From Streptomyces sp. NBC_01235 (lineage in GTDB: Bacteria; Actinomycetota; Actinomycetes; Streptomycetales; Streptomycetaceae), in assembly GCF_035989285.1 (NCBI RefSeq), contig NZ_CP108513.1, positions 6,882,001-6,946,000 on the forward strand: 64,000 nt of DNA, in the 5' to 3' direction. The translations under genes and the position numbers were made by a program. The notes beneath the pieces are model-generated. The model searched no databases. It saw only the letters and a list, made by a program, of their open reading frames with translations, and had not been told where the DNA came from. Shown here piece after piece: positions 1 through 9,973 of this stretch (its first letter is position 1; each line of letters begins with the position of its first letter).

Positions 1-948
1 GGGACGTACGGCACCCAGACCCTGCTGCACCGCATGAAGGCGGGCGGCCAACTCCCTTACCTCTCCGACCGGTTGGGCGAGCTGACCCGCACCAACTCCG
101 AGGCCCTGGTCGGCGCCCAGACCGACGACCGCCGCTACCGCAAGGCGACCGGCGCGCCGAAGGCCGACTTCACGCGCGGGGTCGCCATCACCTCCTCGAT
201 CCACCCGGACGAGAACACCCACATCGAGCCGGTCCGCTACGGCAAGGGCTCCAACTCGATGGGCGGCCTGTCGATCCTCCAGGTGCCGTACGCGGAGGGC
301 TCGTCGAGGGTCGCCGGCTGGCTGGCGAACGCGGCCCGCCACCCCCTGCTCGTCCTGCGCTCGCTGTCCAACCGCCGCTGGTCGGAGCGGACCATCATCG
401 GCCTGGTGATGCAGTCCCTGGACAACTCGCTGACGACGTACCTGAAGCCGGACGGCGTCGGCAAGGGCCTGCTGACGGCACGTCAGGGCCATGGCGCCCC
501 CAACCCCAAGCAGATCAGGGCCGCTTCCGAGGCCGCCTCCGCGCTCGCCGCCGACATCAACGGTTTCGCCGGGTCCAACGTGGGCGAGCTGATGGGCACC
601 CCGCTCACCGCCCACTTCCTCGGCGGCTGCCCGATCGGCGACTCGCGCGAGACGGGCGTCATCGACCCGTACCACCGCCTCTACGGCCACCCCGGCATCT
701 CGGTCGTCGACGGCGCCGCGGTCTCGGCGAACCTGGGCGTGAACCCGTCGCTCACCATCACCGCCCAGGCCGAGCGCGCGATGTCGTACTGGCCGAACAA
801 GGGCGAGACGGACCCGCGTCCGGCGCAGGGAGCGGCGTACGAACGTCTGAAGCCGGTGGAGCCGGTCAGCCCGGCGGTGCCGGCGGACGCCTTCGGCGCC
901 CTGCGCCTGCCGTTCCTGGGAATGCCGACCGTTCCGCCCAAGCAGTAG
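1..948 (+). CDS. GMC-family oxidoreductase, cholesterol-oxidase-like (5' truncated by window edge)
   Basis: The reading frame is open from the first base, so the N-terminal FAD-binding half lies outside the window and only about 315 C-terminal residues are visible. The end carries the GMC C-terminal signature: a HFLGGCPIG segment with the usual active-site His, followed by VVDGAAVSANLGVNPSLTI, which normally contacts FAD. The early motif GTQTLLHRMK matches the segment after the FAD domain in cholesterol oxidase-like enzymes. Such enzymes oxidise alcohols or sterols with FAD. The substrate cannot be told from this fragment. A strong hairpin follows the stop. Family call is firm, substrate unknown. 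Confidence 0.85.
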   Translation, partial: GTYGTQTLLHRMKAGGQLPYLSDRLGELTRTNSEALVGAQTDDRRYRKATGAPKADFTRGVAITSSIHPDENTHIEPVRYGKGSNSMGGLSILQVPYAEGSSRVAGWLANAARHPLLVLRSLSNRRWSERTIIGLVMQSLDNSLTTYLKPDGVGKGLLTARQGHGAPNPKQIRAASEAASALAADINGFAGSNVGELMGTPLTAHFLGGCPIGDSRETGVIDPYHRLYGHPGISVVDGAAVSANLGVNPSLTITAQAERAMSYWPNKGETDPRPAQGAAYERLKPVEPVSPAVPADAFGALRLPFLGMPTVPPKQ

Positions 949-990
949 GACTGCCCCTCGAGCAACAGGGCTGCCCGCCCGAGCAATAGG

Positions 991-1030
991 CGAAGGGACC
1001 TGCGCCCCCCTCCGAGCGCAGGTCCCTTCG
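991..1030. terminator. Bidirectional terminator hairpin
   Basis: Perfect 15-bp arms at 991-1005 and 1016-1030 (CGAAGGGACCTGCGC and its complement) around a 10-base loop. It lies between two convergent genes and can serve both. Confidence 0.8.
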
Positions 1031-1055
1031 CTGGTCCTCAGATCCTCAGGACGTG

Positions 1056-2105
1056 TTACGCGTGCGTGCCGACCTTGCGGCGGCGCGCGACGAACACCGC
1101 GCCCGCACCGGCGACCACGGCGGCCCCGCCGACCAGGCCGATCATCGGCAGCGCGGAGCTGGAGCCGGTGGAGGCGAGACTGCCGCTGATCGGCTTGGCG
1201 CCGCCCTGCGGCTTGGTGCCGCTGGTGGGCTTGTCGCCGTTCGGCTTCGCGTCGTCGGCGTCGCCCGCGTCGCCCCCGGCGGCGAGGATCTCGACGTCGT
1301 ACTCGTCACCGTTGAAGTGGCAGTCGGCCTTGTCACCCACGTAGACGGCCTCGCTCATCGCGAACGAGGAGCCCGCCGGGGCCTTCGCACTGACCTTCAC
1401 CCGCAGGTCGATGGTGGCGGAGGAGTCCTTCTCCAGCTCGTCGAGCAGGCCCACGAAGGAACCGGTGACGTTGACGGTCTTGCCGTTCTCGTCGTCGTAG
1501 GAGTCCTGGTAGGCGTTGGTCCACTTGCCGTCCTCCTTGACCTGGACGACGGCGAGGCCCTCGGACAGCCAGGCGTCCGTGTCGTCGGCGTACTCCAGGA
1601 ACGTGGCCATGTACACGTTCTTGAAGTCGGCGTCGGAGTTGTTCTCGACCTCGTAGGTGAAGTCGTGCCAGCCGGACCCGGCGACGATCTTGCTCGGCAG
1701 GCCGCTGATCGTGGCCGAGAGGTTCTTGTCCAGGTCGATGGACTTGCAGTCCGTGTACGGGTCGAACCCGTCCTCGTCCTCGGAGGCCGAAGCGCTCGCG
1801 CCGGCCGTGCCCGAGCCGGACGCGGACGGCGACGTGGTGTCGGACGGCGTGCCGGACGCCTTCGCACCGCCGTTGGACTCGGACGACGACGAGGAGGAGG
1901 GCGACGTGGTGTCGGTCGCGGAACCTGACGCGCTCTGGTCGTCCGACTCGGACGCGGACGGCGCCGTGGTGATGGTCTCCGTCGCTGTCGCGCTAGGGGA
2001 GGCGGTGTCGTTCCCCTCCGCGAACGCGGCGGGCGCGGACAGCAGGGCGAGCGGCGCGATGACGGCGGTCGCGGCCATGGTGACCATCGTGCGGCGAAGC
2101 TTCAT
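1056..2105 (-). CDS. LAXTG-anchored cell-wall surface protein
   Basis: Secreted protein of about 349 residues, likely linked to peptidoglycan by a class E sortase. The start at 2105 gives a classical signal peptide (MKLRRTMVTMAATAV to AFA) and has a GAGG ribosome site just upstream; an upstream in-frame start would add 13 residues before the signal. After the signal comes a Ser/Thr/Ala-rich, acidic low-complexity stretch of about 90 residues, then a beta-rich globular domain with two Cys residues (DCKSID and ADCHFNG), a Gly/Lys/Pro linker, and the sorting signal LASTG, a hydrophobic helix and an RRRK tail. The globular domain was not recognised. It reads toward the upstream oxidoreductase and shares its terminator. 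Confidence 0.8.
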   Translation of the reverse strand: MKLRRTMVTMAATAVIAPLALLSAPAAFAEGNDTASPSATATETITTAPSASESDDQSASGSATDTTSPSSSSSSESNGGAKASGTPSDTTSPSASGSGTAGASASASEDEDGFDPYTDCKSIDLDKNLSATISGLPSKIVAGSGWHDFTYEVENNSDADFKNVYMATFLEYADDTDAWLSEGLAVVQVKEDGKWTNAYQDSYDDENGKTVNVTGSFVGLLDELEKDSSATIDLRVKVSAKAPAGSSFAMSEAVYVGDKADCHFNGDEYDVEILAAGGDAGDADDAKPNGDKPTSGTKPQGGAKPISGSLASTGSSSALPMIGLVGGAAVVAGAGAVFVARRRKVGTHA

Positions 2106-2297
2106 GAAGACCTCGGTGGAATTGGTTGGGGAGGCCTTCCGCATGGGGGTGTGGGAGTGGGCCTTGGTTCGCTAGGTGTGACAGGCGAGTCCTGTGAACA
2201 GTTGCCCTCCACTCACGGGAACTTTATGTGGCGCGCGTCACGCCCGCCGGGGTGTCGATTCCGCACCCCCCTCGGTCCTGGCGACCCTCGCCCGGAC

Positions 2298-2343
2298 ATG
2301 GCGAAGGGCCTCGCGGGACGGAATCCGCGAGGCCCTTCGCCAT
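2298..2343. terminator. Strong 19-bp hairpin, likely terminator
   Basis: Arms 2298-2316 and 2325-2343 are perfectly complementary over 19 bp with an 8-base loop. It sits inside a long intergenic region, about 480 bp beyond the end of the chorismate mutase gene that reads toward it, so it may end that transcript or an unseen small RNA. Confidence 0.55.
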
Positions 2344-2425
2344 CGTCAGCACCGGCGTCAGGGCAGCGCCGGTGCCTGGGAGCGGCGCCGGGGGGTTGCG
2401 CCGCTGGCTTGTCGAATGCCGTGCT

Positions 2426-2472
2426 GGGCCGAACGTGCCGTGCGGGGCCGAACGTGCCATGCAGGGCCGAAC
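2426..2472. repeat. 19-bp direct repeat, about 2.5 copies
   Basis: Two near-identical 19-bp units starting GGGCCGAACGTGCC at 2426 and 2445, then a partial third copy at 2464. Noncoding; function unknown. Confidence 0.6.
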
Positions 2473-2824
2473 TGGAGCTTTCTACGCATCGTGCTGGATG
2501 AGCGCGGCCCCCGCAACCGTTTGACCCAGCCCTTGTGCATTTTTGCATTTTCCGCCGGTCGGCCCCGGGCGTCCCCGAGACCGACCGTTCTCTTGGGTGA
2601 CCGGGCTGCTGTCCCCTGCCGTCCGGTCACCTGTCCGGAGCGAGGTCCCACGGCGCACGGCACGATCCGTACGCCTCATCGCTCCAGCGAGCCACGCGTG
2701 GTTCTTCCGGGCCCGCCCCTGGCTGGAACGGACACCGGGACCAACGACACCGCCCGCGGGGTGGTCACGCGCCGTACGGGTGAGAGGACGCCCGAACTGA
2801 CGACGCCCGAACCGGCGCCCGACC

Positions 2825-3106
2825 TCAGACGCGGCCCCGGCACAGTTCGAGCAGAGTCATCGCCAACGACGTGCCGGGCTTGCCGAGGGCATCCCTGTAG
2901 TGGCCGAGGACCTCCATCTCGCGGGAGAGGTTCACCCGCCGGCCGCCGGAAGTGATCCGCGCCTCCTGGATGACGGCGGAGACGGCCATCCGTTCCTGGA
3001 TCAGACCGATGATCCGGTCGTCGAGGGTGTCGATGCGCTCGCGGGCGCCGGTGATCACGTCGGCGGCCTCGGGGGTACGGGCGCCGGTCACGTCGAGGAC
3101 GGTCAT
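2825..3106 (-). CDS. Chorismate mutase, AroQ-delta type
   Basis: Converts chorismate to prephenate, the branch point to Phe and Tyr, in the cytoplasm. The 93-residue all-helical protein fits the small monofunctional AroQ class. ERIDTLDDRIIGLIQERM is the first AroQ helix with its conserved Arg, and SGGRRVNLSREMEVL with the C-terminal CRGRV tail closely follows the actinobacterial AroQ-delta pattern (Mycobacterium tuberculosis Rv0948c type, which is known to need complex formation with DAHP synthase for full activity). An AGGAG site precedes the ATG. Upstream lie a terminator-like hairpin, a 23-codon Phe/Tyr-containing ORF and a promoter, so attenuation control is inferred. Confidence 0.9.
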   Translation of the reverse strand: MTVLDVTGARTPEAADVITGARERIDTLDDRIIGLIQERMAVSAVIQEARITSGGRRVNLSREMEVLGHYRDALGKPGTSLAMTLLELCRGRV

Positions 3107-3161
3107 GGGGGCTCCTGTGATGGGTACGGGGTGTCCCGGAGCGGCCGGACCCGGAAAACGA

Positions 3162-3196
3162 CAGGCGCCCCGGGCCTTGTCGGCCCGGGGCGCCTG
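3162..3196 (-). terminator. Attenuator-type terminator in the chorismate mutase leader
   Basis: In the minus-strand transcript, perfect 15-bp arms (3182-3196 and 3162-3176) with a 5-base loop are followed by UCGUUUUCC, a short U-tract. It lies upstream of the chorismate mutase gene, between it and a short leader ORF, where an attenuator would be expected. Confidence 0.65.
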
Positions 3197-3216
3197 GGAA
3201 GTCGCTTGTCAGTTGC

Positions 3217-3288
3217 TCAAGCAGCACGACCATGGCAGCCGGTGGGCCGGTTGCCATAGGTAAAGAGGAAGGTCGTGTGCGGAAGCAT
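3217..3288 (-). CDS. Putative Phe/Tyr leader peptide of chorismate mutase
   Basis: A 23-codon ORF beginning MLPHTTFLFTYG, with Phe at positions 7 and 9 and Tyr at 11, the end products of the pathway opened by the downstream enzyme. Its ATG sits 7 bases after a -10-like element, so it is probably translated from a leaderless transcript, which is common in Streptomyces; no Shine-Dalgarno is visible. Directly after the Tyr codon an imperfect 9-bp hairpin (3234-3255) begins. Its loop side contains CGGCCC (3244-3249), complementary to GGGCCG at 3181-3186 in the terminator arm and loop, so mutually exclusive pairing is possible. Role inferred, not proven. Confidence 0.55.
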   Translation of the reverse strand: MLPHTTFLFTYGNRPTGCHGRAA

Positions 3289-3294
3289 GAGACC

Positions 3295-3323
3295 AGTATG
3301 CAGGGTCGTCGGGCGAGGTCCAA
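3295..3323 (-). promoter_or_regulatory. Promoter for leader peptide / chorismate mutase
   Basis: On the minus strand: -35 TTGGAC (3318-3323), exactly 17-bp spacer, -10 CATACT (3295-3300), then six bases to the leader ATG. Spacing fits a housekeeping sigma promoter that starts at the ATG. Confidence 0.5.
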
Positions 3324-3389
3324 GGGGGTTCGCATCCTGAGACGTGGCAGGCCGTTCCGGCGCCGGGACCGGACCCACGTCCACCTCGG

Positions 3390-3395
3390 TAGAAT
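3390..3395 (+). promoter_or_regulatory. Putative -10 element of guaA
   Basis: TAGAAT matches the Streptomyces -10 consensus and lies 42 bases before the guaA start. No clear -35 is visible. Confidence 0.35.
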
Positions 3396-3436
3396 TGGCC
3401 AGCACAGAGACCCCGCCCAACCGCCGGAAGGCCCCC

Positions 3437-5017
<1,581 letters not shown>

Positions 5018-5029
5018 CCCCTTGTCGGT

Positions 5030-5518
5030 CTATGTCCGCTTGAGAGTCCGCACCGGCTCTTCGGGCTTCCAGACCTGGGCGACGAGATACGTGTCGTCCT
5101 CGACGTAGGTCCGAACGACCTCCGTCAGTTCGGTGCGGAAGAGGTGGAACGGCTCCGGCGGTTCCACCTCTTTCACGTACGCCGCCCGCGCCTCCCCGTC
5201 CGCCACCTCGACGGCCCGACCCGCGATCCGTACGTCGCCCCCGCCCATCCCGGTGCCCTCGCCGGGGTTGGCCTGGAGGCAGAAGCGGGGGTCTCGGCGC
5301 AGGTCGAGGGCCTTGAGCGAGCCCGGCATCATGCCGAGCCACAGCTCACCGCCGAGGAAACGGACCTCGACACCGGTGGTGCGCGGCGAGCCGTCCTTGC
5401 GCAGGGTCGCGAGGACGTGGTGGGCGAAGGCGCCGAAGCGGGCTTCGGCGATCTTCGCGAACTCGGGTTCCGTGTCGGCGAACGCCGCCCAGTTCACAGG
5501 CTTACGACTCACTGTCAT
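5030..5518 (-). CDS. Pyridoxamine 5'-phosphate oxidase-fold protein
   Basis: A 162-residue protein of the split-barrel flavin/F420-binding family. The central pattern VLATLRKDGSPRTTGVEVRFLGGELWLGMM followed by RDPRFCLQANP is the standard start of this fold, where strand residues bind FMN or F420. Later the segment FHLFRTELTEVVRTYVEDD is typical of actinobacterial members. The likely activity is an FMN- or F420-dependent redox or binding role; no substrate can be named. The start at 5518 (MTVSRKPVNW) is chosen because upstream codons lack coding bias. It is convergent with guaA, 12 bp apart, with no obvious hairpin between. Confidence 0.8.
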   Translation of the reverse strand: MTVSRKPVNWAAFADTEPEFAKIAEARFGAFAHHVLATLRKDGSPRTTGVEVRFLGGELWLGMMPGSLKALDLRRDPRFCLQANPGEGTGMGGGDVRIAGRAVEVADGEARAAYVKEVEPPEPFHLFRTELTEVVRTYVEDDTYLVAQVWKPEEPVRTLKRT

Positions 5519-5574
5519 ACGTCGAGTCTGGCCCGGATACCCGACATCTTCTGTCGGTGTTTTTGCTCGTGCGG

Positions 5575-6201
5575 TCAGAACCCCTGCGGCACCGGGCGCA
5601 CGTACCGCTCCAGCCCTGTCTCGTCCCGCACCGGCGTGCAGCCCGCCGCCGTGAGCCGCTGGGCCAGCTTCGCGCGCCGGCTCGTGTTCACCCGCAGGGC
5701 GCCCAGCATGAGCGCCGGCATCAACACCGCCAGCGGGAGCAGGACGGCGTACTTGCCGGTCAGCGGGGCCATCAGCAGGAACAGCACCGCCGAGCCCCAG
5801 CCGATGAACTGCAGCTGCTTGCGGTTGGCGGCCACGCCGAGGGCGTCGTGGCGGATGAGCGCGGTGATCACGTCGACGTCCGCCTGGGCCTCGGGGACCG
5901 GGGTGAGCGAGCCCAGGTACATGCCCGGCACAGGGCGCCCGGGGTCCGGGTCGGGGAAGGCCGCCGAGTTCGCCGCGGCCCGCTGCCGTGCCCACGGGCT
6001 GGGGTCGCGCACCAGCTGGACGTGGAGGACGCGCTGCTTGCCGACGAGTCGCACGCTCTCGTACCGGAAGCCATAGCACTCGGCGATGTAGACCAGTGCG
6101 CCGAATGTCTGCAACTCGGCGAAGGGATGGATGAGCTCGATGGCGTTGCGCGTCGTGATCTGACGCATGAGGGAGGTGATGTGACGGTCGGCGATGCTCA
6201 A
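5575..6201 (-). CDS. Conserved membrane protein of unknown function
   Basis: A 208-residue protein with about 120 soluble N-terminal residues (a mixed segment around FGALVYIAECYGFRYESVRLVG) and two adjacent membrane segments near residues 138-175 (FIGWGSAVLFLLMAPL, then AVLLPLAVLMPALMLGAL), ending in a basic soluble tail. No family was recognised; it looks like a Streptomyces-type conserved hypothetical. It is divergent from the class II aldolase gene, sharing a 110-bp control region. Confidence 0.7.
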   Translation of the reverse strand: MSIADRHITSLMRQITTRNAIELIHPFAELQTFGALVYIAECYGFRYESVRLVGKQRVLHVQLVRDPSPWARQRAAANSAAFPDPDPGRPVPGMYLGSLTPVPEAQADVDVITALIRHDALGVAANRKQLQFIGWGSAVLFLLMAPLTGKYAVLLPLAVLMPALMLGALRVNTSRRAKLAQRLTAAGCTPVRDETGLERYVRPVPQGF

Positions 6202-6311
6202 GACGTGCTCCGAAGGCGACGGAAATCGTCATCTTTGCATAACACCTCTGCCCTTTTGCACTGACCGACGGTAACTTCCGCGTCGTAAAGCAACCCAGTG
6301 CTGGAGGACCG

Positions 6312-7106
6312 ATGCACGGGCCCACGCCGCCTGCCCCGCTGCCCACCGACCGGCTGCAGTTCGCGATGCCGCCGATGCACGAGTCGGTGGAGGACGAGCG
6401 CCGGCACCGCAAGGAACGCCTGGCGGGGGCGGTGCGGATCTTCGGGCGGCTCGGCTTCGAGGACGGCGTCTCCGGGCACATCACCGCCCGCGACCCCGAG
6501 TTCAGCGACTGCTTCTGGGTCAACCCGTTCGGGATGCCGTTCAAGCACGTCACCGTCAGCGACCTGGTGCTGGCCAACGCCGACGGGCAGGTCGTCGAGG
6601 GCCGCTACCACGTCAACCAGGCCGCCTTCACCGTGCACGCGCAGGTCCACGCCGCCCGCCCCGACGTCGTCGCCGTCGCCCACTGCCACTCGGTCCACGG
6701 CCGGGCCCTGGCCGCGCTCGGCGAGCTGCTCGACCCCATCACCCAGGAGAGCTGCGCGTTCTACGAGGACCACGCCCTCTACGACGCCTACACCGGTGTG
6801 GCCGTCGACGCGGGGGAGGGACGGCGCATCGCGGCCGCGCTCGGCTCCCGCAAGGCGCTCGTGCTGCGCAACCACGGGCTGCTGACGGTCGGTGACTCCG
6901 TCGACGCCGCCGCCTGGTGGTTCTTGTCTATGGAACGCTCCAGCCAGGTCCAGCTGACCGCGCGGGCGGCGGGCCGGCCGGTCCTGATCGACCACCGCGC
7001 GGCGGTGGCGACCCGGGAGCAGCTCGGCGGCGACCTGGTGGCCTGGATCAACTACCAGCCGCTCTGGCAGGACATCAGCAGAAGCGAGCCCGACCTGCTG
7101 AGCTAG
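6312..7106 (+). CDS. Class II aldolase/adducin family protein
   Basis: Zinc-dependent aldolase or epimerase fold of 264 residues. Metal-binding signatures are visible: VAVAHCHSVHGRALAALG supplies two His and LVLRNHGLLTVG the third. The region DGVSGHITARDPE is the conserved substrate-phosphate loop area. Family members include fuculose- and ribulose-phosphate aldolases, but many actinobacterial paralogues are uncharacterised and the C-terminal WINYQPLWQDI block is typical of these. GGAGG lies five bases before the ATG. The 110-bp divergent upstream region contains two TTTGCA direct repeats near 6233 and 6255 that could be a regulator site. No sugar operon surrounds it, so the substrate is unknown. 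Confidence 0.85.
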   Translation: MHGPTPPAPLPTDRLQFAMPPMHESVEDERRHRKERLAGAVRIFGRLGFEDGVSGHITARDPEFSDCFWVNPFGMPFKHVTVSDLVLANADGQVVEGRYHVNQAAFTVHAQVHAARPDVVAVAHCHSVHGRALAALGELLDPITQESCAFYEDHALYDAYTGVAVDAGEGRRIAAALGSRKALVLRNHGLLTVGDSVDAAAWWFLSMERSSQVQLTARAAGRPVLIDHRAAVATREQLGGDLVAWINYQPLWQDISRSEPDLLS

Positions 7107-7229
7107 CGCCGTGGCAGGCGACGTTCGCCCCGTCGCGACGCCCGGCACGCATTCCCACTGCCTCAAAGGGGTGGGATGTGCCCCCCGTTCGCCGCACCGG
7201 CCGAAGACCCACGTACGTCCAGTACGAGG

Positions 7230-7274
7230 GCCTTCGGCCGGCACTCCCCCAGCCTTCGGCCGGGGGACCCCCAG
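7230..7274. repeat. Streptomyces-type GC-rich interspersed repeat
   Basis: CCTTCGGCCGG occurs twice, within a CCCCC / GGGGG hairpin. Sequences of this kind are scattered in Streptomyces intergenic DNA. It lies between convergent genes and may act as a terminator. Confidence 0.55.
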
Positions 7275-7349
7275 AGCACGCACCGGACGCCGCTCCTTCA
7301 CTGGCAAACGGTGCCTGCCGCCAACGTCCCGGGACAGCACAACTGGCGC

Positions 7350-8267
7350 CTAGAACCCGCGCAGTATCACGGCCTTCGTCATGGCGAACTCCTCGTCCGT
7401 CAGTACCCCGTCCCGGTGCAGCTCGCCCAGCTCGCGCAGCCGACGCAGCAGCACGTCGTGGTGGTCGCTCCGGGGCGGGACGGACGCCGCGATCCGGCGG
7501 CGCCGGGCTGCGCCCTGCTGCTCGTCCCCGTTCTCGTTTTCGCGCTCAGTGTGCGCGCGGGCGGAGGGATGCGGGAGGCGGGCGGTGACCGCGGTCGCCA
7601 CCAGGGCCGTCAGCAGGTCGCGGCTCACGTTTCCCCACAGGTCCAGGGCGTACGGGTCCTTCTCGGCCGGCAGTTTCGAGAACACCGTCTCGCGGGTCAC
7701 GAAGCGCAGGAAGCCGTCCTCGTAACCGGAGTTGGGCAGCCACTCGACCTGCACGAGGTCTCCGATGCCGATCACGCGCGGGCCGGTCGCCCGCTTGACC
7801 CGGTCCGAGGTGTCCGCCCAGTCGACGCGCACCTGGGTGCCGTCGAAGGACACGGTGCCGTCGGAGGACCGCACCGAGACCGGAACCGGCGGACCCGGCA
7901 GGAGGTAGGCCCTGGTCGGCTCATGGGGGATCTGGTCGAGCAGCAGCGCGTGGCGGATCTCCTCGGCGAGGTACTCGGCGACCCCGGAACGGTCCACGTC
8001 CACCGAGAGGCGATAGGGATCGGCCGCGTCGGGCAGCCGCCCGCCGGTCGCCTGCAACAGCGGATCGGCCCCCTCGCGCAGCCGCATCCGCAACCGGCCG
8101 CGCTTGCGTTCGGGCTCGTAGACGATCCCGGCGACCGCCTCCAGAGGCACGGTGATCTCCCCGTACGTCTGCCGGAACAGCGGTACGGAGCGGTGCAGCC
8201 CCGGCGTGATCCTGACCGTTGTGCCGTCGAAGGCCCAGGTCCCGTCACGCTGGATGATCTCGGCCAT
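7350..8267 (-). CDS. DUF4429 protein with C-terminal SHOCT domain
   Basis: A 305-residue cytoplasmic protein with two tandem PH-like DUF4429 repeats (residues about 5-120 and 140-215). Each begins with a pattern like GTWAFDGTTVRI / GTVSFDGTQVRV and contains ITVPLEAVAGIVYEP or VIGIGDLVQVEW. The last 30 residues (LRRLRELGELHRDGVLTDEEFAMTK) form a SHOCT domain, a short helical oligomerisation or regulatory module. Common in Streptomyces, with no defined biochemical role. The ATG at 8267 gives the canonical start MAEIIQRDGTW. Confidence 0.85.
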   Translation of the reverse strand: MAEIIQRDGTWAFDGTTVRITPGLHRSVPLFRQTYGEITVPLEAVAGIVYEPERKRGRLRMRLREGADPLLQATGGRLPDAADPYRLSVDVDRSGVAEYLAEEIRHALLLDQIPHEPTRAYLLPGPPVPVSVRSSDGTVSFDGTQVRVDWADTSDRVKRATGPRVIGIGDLVQVEWLPNSGYEDGFLRFVTRETVFSKLPAEKDPYALDLWGNVSRDLLTALVATAVTARLPHPSARAHTERENENGDEQQGAARRRRIAASVPPRSDHHDVLLRRLRELGELHRDGVLTDEEFAMTKAVILRGF

Positions 8268-8468
8268 ACGGAAATTCTCGCAGCCGGGTCAACACGGCCC
8301 GCCGCGCTTCACCCGCGCCGACCGGACCTACCGGAACCGACAGGGTGTGCCGTAGGGCACAATTCGCTGTCATCACAGGGGAGTTGTTCACAGGGTGGCG
8401 CCAGGGGCCTCAACGGGCTCTCCAGGGCCGCCATCCGATCGGGTCGTGCGGAAAGGCGGGCGTCGGAC

Positions 8469-9758
8469 GTGGCGGTGCAGGAGGCGAGACAGGGCGCGGC
8501 CCCTGGCCCGGGGGCGGGCGCGCACGAGGGCGGCTGCACCTGCGGGGACTGCCCGCACGGGGCGCGCGAGGGACACCGGCGCGCGGCGGCCGAGTTCCTG
8601 CTGAAACGGGACGAGTTCGCCGCCGGGCAGGGCCTGCCGGCCGCCGTCGCCCACTCCGCCTCCGCCTCCCGGCAGTGGGTCTCCGAGGAGCTGACGCAGT
8701 CCGCGGAACTCGTCGCCGACCGTGGGCGCGCCGAGGGCGAGGCCTGGCTGGCCCGTCTGTGGCTGCGCACGGCGGTCACCGTATGGGTGACGGTCGTCGC
8801 GCTGTTGCTGGTCCAGTCGCTGACCGCCATCGGCGTCGGCTGGACCGCCGCCCGCACCGCCGGACTCCTCTCCGCGCTCGTCGTCGCCGGCGCGCTGACC
8901 GCCGCCTCCTGGTTCCACCGGGCCCGCGGCGGGGCGCTCGCCCCGGTGATCGGCGAGGACAACCGCCTCTCCACCTCCCGCGCGGTCGCCGCCGCCTGGG
9001 TCCTGCTCGTCGCCTACGCCGTGCTGGTCCTGGTCGGACGGCTCGCCGCCGCCTCCGGCCACGCCGAACGCGACGCGTTGATCGCCGGACTCGACCTCGC
9101 CCGTGGCGCCGGCGTGGTGACCGTCCTCGCCGTGGTCTGCGGGATCGCCGTCCTGGTGCGCCGGGTGGTCGGCCTGCGCGTCCTCGCCCAGCGGCTCCAG
9201 AAGGTCCGCGCCCACCGCCCGCGCGCGGCCGACCTGCTGACCGACGACGCCGGCCGCGGCACCTTCGCCGACATCCAGTACGTCGTGATCGCCGCCGTCG
9301 CCCTCGTCTTCGCCGCGGTCCGCCTGGCCCGCCGCCCCGACCAGCTCCCCGACCTGCCCTGGGGCCTGGCCGTCGTGGTCCTCGTCTCGGCCGCGACCTA
9401 TCTCGCCGGCAAGTACGCCGAGGGCGGCCGCCCCGTCATCCTCTCCGTCGTCCGCTCTCGCGAGGCCGGTGACCTCGACGCCCCGATCCGCACCGGCGAC
9501 GACATCGAGATCCGCGGCGCCGGCTTCGTCCCGCCCGGCGCCCAGACCGCGGACCGCCTCTCCCGCATGGTCGTCCGCATCGGCCCGGTCCACGTCCACG
9601 TCCCTCTCGTCCCGGTCACGCGCGGCTTCAGCAACCCCACCGACGCCGTCCTCACCGTCCCCGTTCCGGTGGACGTGGAACCGGGACGGCTCGAGGTACA
9701 GGTCGTCACAGCGGCGGGAACGGAGACGAACCGGTACGCGATCGACGTGACGGAGTGA
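8469..9758 (+). CDS. Polytopic membrane protein with N-terminal Cys motif and C-terminal Ig-like domain
   Basis: About 429 residues from the GTG at 8469 (VAVQEARQ). The N-terminal cytoplasmic part carries a compact CTCGDCPHG motif that could bind metal. Six hydrophobic segments follow (for example VWVTVVALLLVQSLTAIGV, LLSALVVAGALTAASW and WVLLVAYAVLVLVGRLAA). After the last helix comes a roughly 110-residue beta-rich domain with DDIEIRGAGFVPPGAQ, resembling an IPT/TIG immunoglobulin-like fold. Function unknown. No strong ribosome site marks the start; a second GTG two codons later is equally possible. Confidence 0.65.
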   Translation: MAVQEARQGAAPGPGAGAHEGGCTCGDCPHGAREGHRRAAAEFLLKRDEFAAGQGLPAAVAHSASASRQWVSEELTQSAELVADRGRAEGEAWLARLWLRTAVTVWVTVVALLLVQSLTAIGVGWTAARTAGLLSALVVAGALTAASWFHRARGGALAPVIGEDNRLSTSRAVAAAWVLLVAYAVLVLVGRLAAASGHAERDALIAGLDLARGAGVVTVLAVVCGIAVLVRRVVGLRVLAQRLQKVRAHRPRAADLLTDDAGRGTFADIQYVVIAAVALVFAAVRLARRPDQLPDLPWGLAVVVLVSAATYLAGKYAEGGRPVILSVVRSREAGDLDAPIRTGDDIEIRGAGFVPPGAQTADRLSRMVVRIGPVHVHVPLVPVTRGFSNPTDAVLTVPVPVDVEPGRLEVQVVTAAGTETNRYAIDVTE

Positions 9759-9973
9759 ACGGGCGGGGGACGACGGGAACGAACCCGCTGGGCGGCGTGA
9801 ATCGGTGGGGCGGAGTGAGCCGACGCCGGGCCGGGTGAACCGGTGAGGCGGAATGCCCGTGCCAATGACTGGTGGGACGGAGAGCCCGTGCAACCAGTTG
9901 AGCGCACCCCCCATTTCGTACGTATGGTCTGTTGAGGGGTCCCACCACTCCGGGCGAGAGGCGGCTACGGGCG

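Larger units (their letters stand above)
2106..2824. other. Long intergenic region (719 bp) with hairpin and short repeats
   Basis: No convincing gene on either strand; open frames here lack coding bias. It holds a very strong hairpin at 2298-2343, a 19-bp direct repeat at 2426-2472, and a short AT-rich patch near 2530-2560 with two TGCATTTT-like repeats that could be a promoter or regulator site. The rest is featureless GC-rich sequence. Confidence 0.6.

Noticed and set aside
2106..2824. Hidden tRNA or protein gene in the 719-bp gap
   Set aside because: No cloverleaf or TPsiC-like segment was recognised, and no frame has coding bias.
5030..6577. A single 515-residue minus-strand protein
   Set aside because: The long frame runs through the neighbouring gene's region; only the last 162 codons have protein-like composition and match a known family.
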